A stretch of DNA of 64,000 nt, taken from the NCBI RefSeq assembly GCF_000515315.1, contig NZ_KI911562.1, positions 2,440,501 through 2,504,500 of the forward strand, in the 5' to 3' direction. The number at the start of each line of letters is the position of its first letter. Within the stretch, counting starts at the first letter, position 1. The stretch comes from Asinibacterium sp. OR53 (GTDB lineage: Bacteria; Bacteroidota; Bacteroidia; Chitinophagales; Chitinophagaceae). The notes beneath the pieces are model-generated. The model was not told where the DNA came from. It made no database searches and saw only the letters and a program-made list of their open reading frames with translations. This document shows positions 26,642 to 35,610 of the stretch, in pieces. A program made the translations under genes and the position numbers.

Positions 26642-29130
26642 GAATGAGACCTGTTCCTGCGGAACTCCATCACCGCAGCACTTGCCAATAACAGCCATAT
26701 CAGAAATGAAGCGCCTACTGAAGCTTTGACACTGTTGTAATAAGAAGCCGGTCTGAATTCAAACATAATGGTATGTTCTCCCGGAGGAACTGCCAGTCCA
26801 CGCAATACATAGTTGGTTTGTACAATCGGAGCCTCTTTGCCGTCGATGGTAGCCTTCCAGCCACTTCCATAATATATTTCACTGAACACGGCAAACTGGT
26901 TGGTTTTGCTGTTCGAATGATATTTAATCTCGTCGTTGTCGTTATACACTTGTGAGATATGTGCGGTACTGTCGAATACAGGTTCAAAAGGAATATCTTT
27001 TTTAAACCTGTTTTCTACAATGGCCGTGTCTTTGGCGTTGAAGTGATCCATAGCCTTCATCGCCGTAACCGGGTCGGCGGCATACTTAATCTGTTTCACA
27101 AACCAGGCATGTCCCAATGCATCGGGATTTACTTGCAACATGGGCTGTCCGTTCTGCTGGTTGGGGAAGATAAAATATTTGGTATTGAGCATATCCAGCA
27201 CCTGCATATTGAATGGCTGTTTACGAAGCTGGAAATTCAGCAGGTCGTCATAGATACTCAATTTAGCCGGGTGATAGCCGCCAACAGACCGGTGGTGGTA
27301 TGAAGTGATGGCGTCGGAAAAAGGATCGCCGGTCAGGTTGAATACCCGCGGGCGAGTAGTATCTTTCAATATTTCAAGATCAACTGGAGTTGGGCGGAAA
27401 TTATTATCGTTCAACGTTTCCTGCTCCTGGAAATTATTGTCGTTCAGGTATCTTTTGTCTACAGTGAGCAGGTCGAAAGAACCGAGCAATATCAGTGCGA
27501 TCATGGCATAGACCGGCTTCAGTTTATTTTTAACAGCCAGCCACAACAAAGAAACAGCTACAGCGATCAACAGGATACTGCGTAACAAGTCCGCACCGAA
27601 TATCGACTTACGGTCTTCACGCAGTGCATTATAAAAGGCATTCGCTTCTTCCTGTTTACCACCCAGCAGCTGAGTCAGGTATGCTTTGAGGTTGGTATCA
27701 CTGCTGCTTATATAATCGAATGAAAGATAAAAACCCGCAGCTATTACCAGGAACCCGCCTGCTATATAAGCAGCGGTCTTGAGTTTTTTAAGTGCTTCTG
27801 CTTTATTGGTCTCGTCAAACAGGAACTGTTGTAATGTAAGTACTGCTACCAACGGGAACAATAATTGTGGAAGAATGAGAATGATGCTGGGAGCCCTGAA
27901 TTTATTATACAGCGGCAGGTGATTGAACAAGAAAGTGTTGACCCCTTCGAGGTTTTTCCCCCAACTCATGATCATCGCTATTATGCATACCGCAAGTATC
28001 CACCATTTATGCCATGTCTTCAAATACACCATACCGAAAATGAACAGGAAACAGATCACGGCGCCCAGGTATACGGGTCCTGAATTGGCAGGCTGTTCTC
28101 CCCAATAGGTACTATTGGATGCGAGTTGCGTGAACTGCATGGCCTGTTCCTCCGGGATACCTTTTTCAGTGGCCAGTTTATAAAAGCGTGAGCCGGCATC
28201 AAGCTGGCTGGGGCCTCCATAGATACCCGGTATGAGGTAGGTAAAACTCTCCGCCTTGCCGTAACTCCCATAAGTAAAAGCATAGTCGATAGATAAGCCG
28301 CTACTCTTCTTGAAAGATTGGGTATGATTACTAGTGTCTACGCTGAGCGTGCTTCCGCCACGCATGGTTGCTTTGGCATAATCGGCCGTAGTTGCAAGGG
28401 TTACCATATTGGTCAGGGCTCCGAGACCTGCTGATACTATTACGATACCCAATGAATACGCCAGGTGTTTATAGTCTTTTTGTTTGATCCATTGAATGGC
28501 GAAAGCAATACCCATGATGCCCGCCATGAGAATAAAATAATAAGAGACTTGCGGATGGTTCATGCCCACCAGCAGACTGGTAAACAAGGCGGTGAGCGCA
28601 GCACCCCACCAATATTTTTTCTGAAAAACAAGCCATACAGCTCCTAACAGCGCAGGCATATAGCCCATGGCCTGTATTTTGGTATCGTGACCCACCGCTG
28701 CCAGTATGGGACTATACGTAGCATACGCATAAGCAAGTCCACCCAGGATACCCAGCCATGGCTTGATGCGTAATACCTGGCATAAAAAATAAAAACTGAT
28801 GCATAAAAGGAAGAAGAATCCTGCCGGCTTGGGGAGGAAAAGCATGAAGAGTTGATGAAAATAAATGGGAGAGAAGATATTGTCGGCCCCCAGCGCTACC
28901 TGGTAACCAGGCATACCCCCAAACAGGTTATTGTTCCATAAAGGCCAGTGGTTATCGTGTTTTTGTTTATAATTCACCATGTCCTGCGCCATCCCCTGCC
29001 AATGTATCACATCGGATTGAGCGAGTACTTTACCTTCCAGCGCAGGTTTACAGTAGATCACTGCCACAAGAACAAATACAGCTACTGCAATGGCATGGGG
29101 TAATATTGCTTTCCACTGGAAATTCTTCAT
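26638..29130 (-). CDS. YfhO family multi-pass membrane protein
   Basis: An 830-residue protein with about a dozen hydrophobic helices in the first 570 residues, one more at the extreme C-terminus, and an extracytoplasmic beta-rich domain between (about 590-800). Gln-Ser-Asp-Val-Ile-His-Trp-Gln-Gly at about 38-46 and Trp-Asn-Asn-Asn-Leu-Phe-Gly-Gly-Met-Pro at about 65-74 are typical of YfhO/GT-C-like proteins. Relatives glycosylate cell-wall polymers using polyprenyl-phosphate sugars. It is the first gene of a three-gene operon with a GT2 and a methyltransferase. Confidence 0.88.
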   Translation of the reverse strand: MKNFQWKAILPHAIAVAVFVLVAVIYCKPALEGKVLAQSDVIHWQGMAQDMVNYKQKHDNHWPLWNNNLFGGMPGYQVALGADNIFSPIYFHQLFMLFLPKPAGFFFLLCISFYFLCQVLRIKPWLGILGGLAYAYATYSPILAAVGHDTKIQAMGYMPALLGAVWLVFQKKYWWGAALTALFTSLLVGMNHPQVSYYFILMAGIMGIAFAIQWIKQKDYKHLAYSLGIVIVSAGLGALTNMVTLATTADYAKATMRGGSTLSVDTSNHTQSFKKSSGLSIDYAFTYGSYGKAESFTYLIPGIYGGPSQLDAGSRFYKLATEKGIPEEQAMQFTQLASNSTYWGEQPANSGPVYLGAVICFLFIFGMVYLKTWHKWWILAVCIIAMIMSWGKNLEGVNTFLFNHLPLYNKFRAPSIILILPQLLFPLVAVLTLQQFLFDETNKAEALKKLKTAAYIAGGFLVIAAGFYLSFDYISSSDTNLKAYLTQLLGGKQEEANAFYNALREDRKSIFGADLLRSILLIAVAVSLLWLAVKNKLKPVYAMIALILLGSFDLLTVDKRYLNDNNFQEQETLNDNNFRPTPVDLEILKDTTRPRVFNLTGDPFSDAITSYHHRSVGGYHPAKLSIYDDLLNFQLRKQPFNMQVLDMLNTKYFIFPNQQNGQPMLQVNPDALGHAWFVKQIKYAADPVTAMKAMDHFNAKDTAIVENRFKKDIPFEPVFDSTAHISQVYNDNDEIKYHSNSKTNQFAVFSEIYYGSGWKATIDGKEAPIVQTNYVLRGLAVPPGEHTIMFEFRPASYYNSVKASVGASFLIWLLLASAAVMEFRRNRSHS

Positions 29131-29231
29131 GATTCCTTTTTTACGATGTTGGCAAACCTACAGGAAAAATATTTGATTTTTATAGCACAGATGGTTATTT
29201 ATATACAGCTGGACTGTAATTTGTGGAGAAT

Positions 29232-29516
29232 ATGAAGAGTCTCGCTTTCCTTTCCCGGTTGGCCCTGATCTGTAACCTGCTGTTCATTGTTTGCCTCATC
29301 ATCCAGCGAACCCATGATTTCATTGGCAGGGCAGAAGTGAGTCATACAATTATTGTGCTGGGTTGGTTCATAGCACCCTTACTGAATTTAATGGTGCATA
29401 GCTGGTATGGGGTCAGGCTGATAAAAAAAGAACCTGTTTTATTGCCCAAATGGCTCATCATCGTTAATTTGTCGGTATTGTTTTTACAATTCTTCATTTT
29501 TTTTATACTCCCCTGA
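29232..29516 (+). CDS. Small membrane protein of unknown function
   Basis: A 94-residue protein from the ATG at 29232 (GTG at 29223 is an alternative) with three hydrophobic segments at about 4-24, 37-56 and 72-92. No family is recognised with confidence. Its stop overlaps the start of the queuosine-precursor transporter gene, so the two are probably co-expressed. A TAATTTG box at 29217-29223 just upstream looks like a -7 element. Confidence 0.7.
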   Translation: MKSLAFLSRLALICNLLFIVCLIIQRTHDFIGRAEVSHTIIVLGWFIAPLLNLMVHSWYGVRLIKKEPVLLPKWLIIVNLSVLFLQFFIFFILP

Positions 29517-30298
29517 TGATACACAGCATACTGAAAGACAAACCCACCAAATTGTTTTTAGGAATCAGCGCTTTTTTTGTAGCCAACGCACTCATCGCAG
29601 AATGCATTGGCGGAAAGATTTTTTCGCTGGAAAAAGTTTTCGGATTGAACCCGGTTCAATTCAACTTGTTCGGACAGTCAGGCATGTCGTTCAATCTCAC
29701 CTGTGGTGTGTTGTTATGGCCGCTTGAATTTGTGATTACCGATGTAGTAAATGAATATTACGGACCGAAAGCCGTGCGAAGAATCAGTTATACCGCGGTA
29801 GCGCTGATAGGTTATGCCTTCCTGATGTTTTACCTGGCCATGCAGATAGCGCCTGCCAATTTCTGGATTGCGTCCAAACAGGCCGATGGGATACCCAATA
29901 TGCAGCAGGCATTTAGCGGGATATTCGGACAAGGTATGTGGATCATCCTGGGTAGTCTTACCGCATTCCTCGTAAGCCAGATCGTGGATGTTACCGTATT
30001 TCACCGCATTAAAAAAGTTACCGGTCACAAATGGGTTTGGTTGAGGGCAACAGGCTCTACGGTTGTATCGCAACTGGTGGATAGTTTTGTAGTGCTTTTT
30101 ATTGCTTTTAAAATAGGTAATGGCTGGAGCTGGCAATTGGTGCTAGCCATTTGTTTTGTAAACTATTTGTATAAATTTACAATGGCGGTAGTACTTACGC
30201 CACTGATTTACCTGATCGAAGGAAAGATAGAACGGTATGTGGGACATGAAACAGCCCACAAAATGAAGCTGGCGGCGATGGGCAAATCGGAAGAGTGA
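29516..30298 (+). CDS. Queuosine precursor transporter (YhhQ/QPTR family)
   Basis: A 260-residue inner-membrane protein with about six to seven helices. The family pattern is clear: Asn-Ala-Leu-Ile-Ala-Glu-Cys-Ile-Gly-Gly-Lys at about 25-35, Trp-Pro-Leu-Glu-Phe-Val-Ile-Thr-Asp-Val-Val-Asn-Glu-Tyr-Tyr-Gly at about 67-82, and the Ser-Thr-Val-Val-Ser-Gln-Leu-Val-Asp-Ser segment near 181-190. YhhQ-type proteins import preQ0/preQ1 for tRNA modification. No queuosine synthesis gene or preQ1 riboswitch is seen nearby. Confidence 0.9.
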   Translation: MIHSILKDKPTKLFLGISAFFVANALIAECIGGKIFSLEKVFGLNPVQFNLFGQSGMSFNLTCGVLLWPLEFVITDVVNEYYGPKAVRRISYTAVALIGYAFLMFYLAMQIAPANFWIASKQADGIPNMQQAFSGIFGQGMWIILGSLTAFLVSQIVDVTVFHRIKKVTGHKWVWLRATGSTVVSQLVDSFVVLFIAFKIGNGWSWQLVLAICFVNYLYKFTMAVVLTPLIYLIEGKIERYVGHETAHKMKLAAMGKSEE

Positions 30299-30332
30299 GC
30301 TGCTTAAATACAGCTTAAAATGAACCTCTTTT

Positions 30333-30363
30333 TTTGATGCTGGCATAGTTGTAGGCAACTTTG
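30333..30363 (+). promoter_or_regulatory. Bacteroidota-type promoter of the beta-barrel gene
   Basis: TTTG at 30333-30336, a 19-base spacer, then CAACTTTG at 30356-30363. This fits the Bacteroidota -33/-7 consensus (TTTG, 19-21 bases, TAnnTTTG) with one mismatch. It lies 21 bases before the ATG at 30385. Confidence 0.6.
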
Positions 30364-30384
30364 CAGCGATTTTAAATAAACCCT

Positions 30385-31308
30385 ATGAAACGATTATTTA
30401 TCCTTGCATGCTTCTCTTTTTGTATCCTGACCCAATTGACGGCGCAGGACAGCAGCCATACCTCCCAATGGCGTTTTTCGGCCGGAATCAACCTTTTAAC
30501 TGTTCCAACGTATAACATCGTTGGCACCGATACAGGTTTTAACAACTCGTTTTCTTTAGGCCCAACCCTTTCCCTTGGTAGCAGCAGTGGTTTTGCTATC
30601 AGCTATTCGCCACGGTTTGTAATGGGTGGCGCGAATAAAGGATTGTATATGCATGCAGTGAGTGTGGGTTTTTCCCGTTACGACCTGCCTGTTTTTGATT
30701 ATGCCATTACTTATGGACATTATTTTTTTACCGGTAACAAAAGCGTTCCCTATTCGCCCATGAGCAATGAAATATATGGCGACCTGACCTACAAAAAAAC
30801 CTGGTTGAGGCCTTATATCGCTGCAGGAATCGGATTTGGAAAAGATACTTCAGCAAGACCTGCTTCTTCAGTAAGTGATATTGGATTGACGGCAGGCTTT
30901 AGCCATTCATTCGATTGGGAGAGTGGAGATGTTGGGTTTTCAATGATCCCTTCTGTGGGATTGAATGCCGGAACAAACGATTATTTTTCCTTCCTCAATA
31001 TTACCAAGTACATAGGTCATAATTCAAAGTCTGTTAGCTACGTGAAGAAAGGTAGCGGAGGAACTGCAAGAAGCGGAGGCAGACGCGGCGGAGGGGGTAC
31101 CAGCACAGGAGGAGGAACCACCACCTCTACTACTGCTGCAGCACAGGGTTTTGGTATAACCAATGTGCAACTGAATCTTGAATCATCTGTTGACATCAAT
31201 AATTTGTCTATTCGCCCTACTGTAAGCCTCTTCATTCCTGTAGGAAATGCAGCAACGGGGAACAGTACCACAGCCTTCTGGCAATTGGTGTTCGAATATA
31301 AGTTCTAA
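30385..31308 (+). CDS. Outer-membrane beta-barrel-like protein with Gly/Thr-rich loop
   Basis: A 307-residue exported protein with a signal peptide ending near residue 20 (Leu-Thr-Ala-Gln). The body alternates hydrophobic and polar residues with many aromatic strand ends and finishes in Leu-Val-Phe-Glu-Tyr-Lys-Phe, a typical barrel terminus. Residues about 221-255 form a striking insert of Gly, Ser, Arg and Thr, which would be a long loop or linker. I do not recognise a functional family. The end overlaps the NUDIX gene by four bases, tail to tail. Confidence 0.75.
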   Translation: MKRLFILACFSFCILTQLTAQDSSHTSQWRFSAGINLLTVPTYNIVGTDTGFNNSFSLGPTLSLGSSSGFAISYSPRFVMGGANKGLYMHAVSVGFSRYDLPVFDYAITYGHYFFTGNKSVPYSPMSNEIYGDLTYKKTWLRPYIAAGIGFGKDTSARPASSVSDIGLTAGFSHSFDWESGDVGFSMIPSVGLNAGTNDYFSFLNITKYIGHNSKSVSYVKKGSGGTARSGGRRGGGGTSTGGGTTTSTTAAAQGFGITNVQLNLESSVDINNLSIRPTVSLFIPVGNAATGNSTTAFWQLVFEYKF

Positions 31309-31772
31309 GCTACTGAGTGCTGTTCGAGCACTTTCCGGACAACGATCTTATCAATGGGCAGGGTCATGATATCTTCATGAACCTGTTCCCATAGGATCCA
31401 ACGAAAGACCTCACTTTCTCCTTGCGGATCAGCTACCTGGTGGGGAGCAAAATCGAAGGGACGGTCTTTTGTTTCTAGTTGCATGGGTTCTGTTGCATGT
31501 ACGTAATAGTAAATGGAGATGATCTGGTCGCCTGGATGAAAAGCGGAAGGCTGGTAATAATCGGTGGTATAAATATGGTCGCCGATGTTTACAGAGAGAC
31601 CGGTTTCTTCCATGAACTCGCGTTTGAGACAATCCCTCGTGCCTTCGCCGAATTCCAATCCTCCTCCGGGCAGTTTGGTGAAATACCCGCCGCGAATGAA
31701 TTCATCGCTTACGAGTAAACGTTGACGACTGTCGAGCAGGATGCCATATACTCTAACGTTTATTTTTGCCAT
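31305..31772 (-). CDS. NUDIX hydrolase
   Basis: A 155-residue protein with a complete Nudix box at about 37-60 (Gly-Gly-Leu-Glu-Phe-Gly-Glu-Gly ... Arg-Glu-Phe-Met-Glu-Glu-Thr-Gly-Leu). It hydrolyses a nucleoside diphosphate linked to another group; the substrate cannot be read. It lies two bases after the CorA-like gene on the same strand, in a run that continues with dapF. Confidence 0.92.
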   Translation of the reverse strand: MAKINVRVYGILLDSRQRLLVSDEFIRGGYFTKLPGGGLEFGEGTRDCLKREFMEETGLSVNIGDHIYTTDYYQPSAFHPGDQIISIYYYVHATEPMQLETKDRPFDFAPHQVADPQGESEVFRWILWEQVHEDIMTLPIDKIVVRKVLEQHSVA

Positions 31773-31773
31773 A

Positions 31774-32712
31774 TCAGAACCATTTCTTTTTCATGAAATA
31801 CCAGCTGATGATCACCGATGCGATTAGCGAAAGTACGATTGAGACATAGAATGCATATGGAGAATGCATATAGGGTATGCCTACGTTCATGCTATATATA
31901 CCGGCCACTAACGCGGGAAATGAAATTATGATGATAATAGCCGTCAGGCGCTTCATCACACTATTCAGGTTATTGCTGATGATGCTGGCAAAAGCATCGA
32001 GTGTGCTGGTGAGGATATTTGTGTAAGTATTAGCCATTTCAAGGGCCTGGCTGGTATCCACGATCAGGTCGTTCAGGAATTCGCGTTCTTCTTCATTCAG
32101 TCCCAGGAAATTACTTCTCTCCAGTTTCATCATCAACATCTCATTGCCGCGCAGGGCAGTGACGAAATACACAAGACTTTTTTGTATCCGCATGAGGTTG
32201 AGCAGATCTTCGTTGCTGTTGCTTTTGTACAAACTTGTTTCATATTGGTTACGGCGGTGGTTGATCTCTTTGAGGAATTCCATGAAATTCTGCACCACTT
32301 TCTCAAACACTTTCAGGATCATCATATTCTTTTTGTCGGGATGACGTTTCTGAAAAGAGTTGAGGAATTTTTTGATGGCTCCATTGTCGAATGAGTTTAC
32401 CGTAACAATCTGGTTGTGCGTTAGGATGATGCAGATGGGAATAGTGATATAGTATGCATCGCTGTCGTTGAAAGAATTATTTTCGGTAGGCGTTTTGATA
32501 ACAATGAACCGCACATTGTCTTCCAGTTCATAACGCGGCCGTTCGTCTATATCCAGTGAATCGCGCAGGAAAGCGATGGGTATTTCCAGTTTTTCTCCCA
32601 ATTCAATGAATTCTTCTTCCTTGAAAGGAGGAACAAGATTCACCCAGATGCCCGCTTCCGGTTTATTGATTTCAATCGTTTGACCGTCTTGGTTCTTAAA
32701 GTATTGTATCAT
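31774..32712 (-). CDS. CorA family divalent-cation transporter with an SMN variant motif
   Basis: A 312-residue protein with a large soluble N-terminal funnel domain, a long helix and two C-terminal membrane helices (about 255-272 and 286-306). The signature that closes the first helix is Tyr-Ser-Met-Asn (273-276) rather than the usual Tyr-Gly-Met-Asn, and the C-terminus ends in the family-like Lys-Lys-Lys-Trp-Phe. CorA pentamers import Mg2+ or Co2+, and the GMN glycine is normally essential, so ion choice or activity may differ. It starts three bases after dapF ends. Confidence 0.88.
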   Translation of the reverse strand: MIQYFKNQDGQTIEINKPEAGIWVNLVPPFKEEEFIELGEKLEIPIAFLRDSLDIDERPRYELEDNVRFIVIKTPTENNSFNDSDAYYITIPICIILTHNQIVTVNSFDNGAIKKFLNSFQKRHPDKKNMMILKVFEKVVQNFMEFLKEINHRRNQYETSLYKSNSNEDLLNLMRIQKSLVYFVTALRGNEMLMMKLERSNFLGLNEEEREFLNDLIVDTSQALEMANTYTNILTSTLDAFASIISNNLNSVMKRLTAIIIIISFPALVAGIYSMNVGIPYMHSPYAFYVSIVLSLIASVIISWYFMKKKWF

Positions 32713-32715
32713 TGG

Positions 32716-33492
32716 CTATATCTCTATCTCCCCTTTGAATACAAATGTCGCTGGTCCGCATAACCAGATATTCTCAAAACTGTGTTCCCCTGTCTTGTCG
32801 AATTCAACCGCGAGGTGTCCGCCCAGGGTCTGCACTTCCACCTGGTTGAATCCTTTGTCGTTATGAGCAGAAATCAGTGCAGAGGCAGTAGCACCCGTTC
32901 CGCAACTGAAGGTTTCATCTTCCACACCACGTTCATAGGTTCGTACAATGATTTTTTTATCATCGTTCTCTACAAAATTCACGTTAATGCCTTCGGCTTC
33001 AAAGTCCTTGCTATAACGGATTTCTCTGCCTGCTTTGAAAACATCGAGGTCCATCACATGGTGAACGTTCTTGACATAATGCGGAGAACCGGTATCGAGC
33101 AAAAGGTCGCCATGGTATTCTTTTACATCGCTTACATCCTGCATTTTAAGCCTGATCCAACCATTTTCGCCAAGCTCTGCTTGGTGATCGCCGTCTACTG
33201 CCCTGAATAAATAGTTTGCTTTGTGGATACCCCTGTCGAATGCAAAGCGGGTCAGACAACGGCCTCCATTGCCGCACATGCTGCTCTCACGGCCATCGGC
33301 ATTGTAATAAGCCATTTCAAAATCATAGCCATCCAGCTTATTGAGGAGCATCAGGCCATCTGCCCCGATGCCGAAACGCCTGTCGCACAAAAATTTCACT
33401 TGCTGGGTATTGAGTGAAATGGAACCATCCCTGTTATCGAGGATCACAAAATCATTTCCGGTGCCCTGGTATTTGTAAAAATTAAGTTGCAT
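32716..33492 (-). CDS. dapF: Diaminopimelate epimerase
   Basis: A 258-residue cytoplasmic enzyme that turns LL- into meso-diaminopimelate for peptidoglycan and lysine. Both catalytic cysteines are visible, in Met-Cys-Gly-Asn-Gly-Gly-Arg-Cys at about 73-80 and Ser-Cys-Gly-Thr-Gly-Ala-Thr-Ala at about 202-209. The N-terminus MQLNFYKYQGTGNDF begins at the ATG at 33492; an ATG at 33507 would add five residues. dapF, corA and the NUDIX gene are spaced by two to three bases and form one operon. Confidence 0.96.
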   Translation of the reverse strand: MQLNFYKYQGTGNDFVILDNRDGSISLNTQQVKFLCDRRFGIGADGLMLLNKLDGYDFEMAYYNADGRESSMCGNGGRCLTRFAFDRGIHKANYLFRAVDGDHQAELGENGWIRLKMQDVSDVKEYHGDLLLDTGSPHYVKNVHHVMDLDVFKAGREIRYSKDFEAEGINVNFVENDDKKIIVRTYERGVEDETFSCGTGATASALISAHNDKGFNQVEVQTLGGHLAVEFDKTGEHSFENIWLCGPATFVFKGEIEI

Positions 33493-33532
33493 GTTGTTCA
33501 AATTCAAAAGCCAAAACTAATATTATTGCTGT

Positions 33533-34408
33533 TTAATTCATCGCCAGTATTTCTAGTGTTTTTACGATCAATTGTTCTATAGCGGCCGCACTATCTTTAC
33601 TGAATTCTTTTTTTACCCTGTTCGCCACAATAGCGCTGAGGCTCAAACAATGATGACCCAACAATTTCCCGATGCCATAGATGCCACTGGTCTCCATTTC
33701 AAAATTAGTGATGCGATGATTGCCAAAACGAAATGCGGTGAGCAGGTCTATGAAATCCGGGTTCACGAGGCCCAGTCGCAGCACCCTGCCCTGTGGACCA
33801 TAAAAACCCGGACAGGTAACGGTGATGCCGTGGTAGAACCCTTCCACAAAATGTTTCAATACAGCGGCACCTGCACCGGCAATATACGGAGCAGCCATGC
33901 CACCTGTTAACTGCGTATGAGCAGTAAATGCTTTGAGTATATGCAGGTCCTCATCGTTGTTTTCCTGGCGGTAAAAATTCAGCAGGTTGTCCACCCCTAA
34001 TCCATGTGTGCTGGCCACAAAACTGTCTACCGGTATATCGGCTTGCAAAGAGCCGGAAGTGCCTACGCGCACAATGGTCAATTTAGTGAGTTCCTGTTTG
34101 ACCGTTCTGGCCGTAAAATCAATATTTACCAAAGCATCCAGTTCATTCAATACAATATCGATATTATCGGTGCCGATGCCTGTAGAAACCACTGAAATCC
34201 TTTTCTTTCCAATACGGCCGGTATGTGTTACAAATTCACGGTGTTGGTATTTTCCTTCGATGCTGTCGAAATGCTTGCTAACTTCCTGTACCCGGTCGGG
34301 GTCGCCCACCGTAATGACAGTAGGAGCCAGTTCTTCCGGTCTGAGGTTCAGGTGATAAACTGCCCCTCGATTATTAATGATCAACTCGCTTTCCGCTATG
34401 CGATTCAT
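33533..34408 (-). CDS. Uridine phosphorylase-like nucleoside phosphorylase
   Basis: A 291-residue phosphorylase of the NP-I (hexameric) family. Val-Gly-Asp-Pro-Asp-Arg-Val at about 34-40 binds phosphate, Arg-Val-Gly-Thr-Ser-Gly-Ser-Leu-Gln is at about 113-121, and the ribose-binding Phe-Glu-Met-Glu-Thr-Ser-Gly is at about 234-240. The ATG at 34408 is used; an in-frame extension to 34450 is not expected. It salvages pyrimidine (possibly other) nucleosides by phosphorolysis. Confidence 0.9.
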   Translation of the reverse strand: MNRIAESELIINNRGAVYHLNLRPEELAPTVITVGDPDRVQEVSKHFDSIEGKYQHREFVTHTGRIGKKRISVVSTGIGTDNIDIVLNELDALVNIDFTARTVKQELTKLTIVRVGTSGSLQADIPVDSFVASTHGLGVDNLLNFYRQENNDEDLHILKAFTAHTQLTGGMAAPYIAGAGAAVLKHFVEGFYHGITVTCPGFYGPQGRVLRLGLVNPDFIDLLTAFRFGNHRITNFEMETSGIYGIGKLLGHHCLSLSAIVANRVKKEFSKDSAAAIEQLIVKTLEILAMN

Positions 34409-34509
34409 GGTCCCTTCTTTGTTCTGTACAAATCTCGTGTATTCAGGCAAAGAATTTAGAATTTTGAAATTCAGCCGTTTACTTTATTTTCGCAGCCTGA
34501 ATAAGAGAA

Positions 34510-34580
34510 GGTCCTGTGGCCGAGTGGCTAGGCAGAGCTCTGCAAAAGCTTCTACACCAGTTCGAATCTGGTCGGGACCT
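34510..34580 (+). tRNA. tRNA-Cys (anticodon GCA)
   Basis: A 71-base cloverleaf: acceptor GGTCCTG/CGGGACC with one G-T pair, D arm GCC/GGC, anticodon stem GAGCT/AGCTT with loop CTGCAAA (anticodon GCA), and T arm ACCAG-TTCGAAT-CTGGT. The discriminator base is T, as expected for tRNA-Cys. CCA is not encoded. A run of seven T follows at once and may terminate transcription. The gene lies alone in the gap between 34409 and 34769; apart from it I see nothing coding there. Confidence 0.96.
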
Positions 34581-34769
34581 CTTTTTTTCCTATAAATTCG
34601 TATATTCGTACGGTACTCTACATGCTCTTTCTTCGGTTCGGTTGACCATATCTTTTGCGTGACCTGTTGCACGCGTTCATTTCTTGCACATATTTTTCGA
34701 AGCCTGCCGCCTGCGTTTCTTGCCTGCGATCCGTATCTGTTTTTCTAAAACGAACAAAATCAACACACT

Positions 34770-35609
34770 ATGAAAAAGAAAGGTTTTCTTATTGACATGG
34801 ATGGGGTAGTGTACAAAGGCAGCGAGCCTATCCCCGGTGCAGTAGCATTTATCAATGGCCTGCGTGAGCAAGGGTTTCCCTTCCTGTTCCTGACCAATAA
34901 CAGCCAGCGTACGGCCAGGGACGTCTGTTATAAGCTGCGCAAAATGGGCTTTCATGTAAGCGATGAAGATATCTTCACCTGTGCAATGGCTACAGCCCGG
35001 TACCTGGTTTCGAGAAAAGAACAGGGTACCGCTTATGTGATAGGGGAAGGCGGCCTGCTAACAGAACTTCATAATATTGGTTACTCTATTGTAGACGATC
35101 ATCCCGATTATGTGATCATCGGTGAAGGAAGAACGATCATGCTGGAATCGGTTGACAAAGCCATCAACATGATCATGGGTGGGGCCAAACTGATTGCCAC
35201 CAACCTGGATCCGAATTGCCCGGTAGGCAATGAGAAATACAGGGCAGGTTGTGGTGCGTTTGTTGCCATGCTGGAATTTGCCACAGGCAAACAAGCATTC
35301 AGTGTGGGTAAACCCAGCCCGGTGATGATGCGTATGGCCAGGAAGATATTGGGATTGTCTACCGCGGAGACCATCATGATCGGGGATACCATGGGCACCG
35401 ATATCCTGGGCGCCGGCTCCATGGGGTTCACCACTGTACTTACTTTATCGGGCGTAACGAAAGAAGAGGACCTGGATCATTATGGATACACACCCGATTT
35501 CATCATACCCTCTGTGAAGAGTTTGCTGGATGAAGCATTGTTTACAAAAGTACTGTCCAAACAACACGAACAATTTTCATACGATGATCACACGATGATC
35601 CTGCATTAA
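34770..35609 (+). CDS. HAD-IIA (NagD-like) phosphatase
   Basis: A 279-residue cytoplasmic phosphatase. Motif I is Asp-Met-Asp-Gly-Val-Val-Tyr at about 9-15, motif II Thr-Asn-Asn-Ser-Gln at about 42-46, motif III Gly-Lys-Pro-Ser-Pro at about 180-184 and motif IV Gly-Asp-Thr-Met-Gly-Thr-Asp at about 205-211, with a C2B cap between, as in NagD and p-nitrophenylphosphatases. It may dephosphorylate sugar or nucleotide monophosphates. Its stop lies directly before the duplicated terminator repeat. Confidence 0.92.
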   Translation: MKKKGFLIDMDGVVYKGSEPIPGAVAFINGLREQGFPFLFLTNNSQRTARDVCYKLRKMGFHVSDEDIFTCAMATARYLVSRKEQGTAYVIGEGGLLTELHNIGYSIVDDHPDYVIIGEGRTIMLESVDKAINMIMGGAKLIATNLDPNCPVGNEKYRAGCGAFVAMLEFATGKQAFSVGKPSPVMMRMARKILGLSTAETIMIGDTMGTDILGAGSMGFTTVLTLSGVTKEEDLDHYGYTPDFIIPSVKSLLDEALFTKVLSKQHEQFSYDDHTMILH

Positions 35610-35610
35610 A

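Noticed and set aside
29516..30298. A preQ1 riboswitch upstream of the queuosine-precursor transporter
   Set aside because: The transporter start overlaps the preceding small gene, and the 92-base gap before that gene shows no preQ1 aptamer pattern.
34484..34672. A 62-codon minus-strand frame across the tRNA-Cys gene
   Set aside because: It is the antisense reading of the tRNA and has no plausible start region; such frames over tRNAs are a common artefact.
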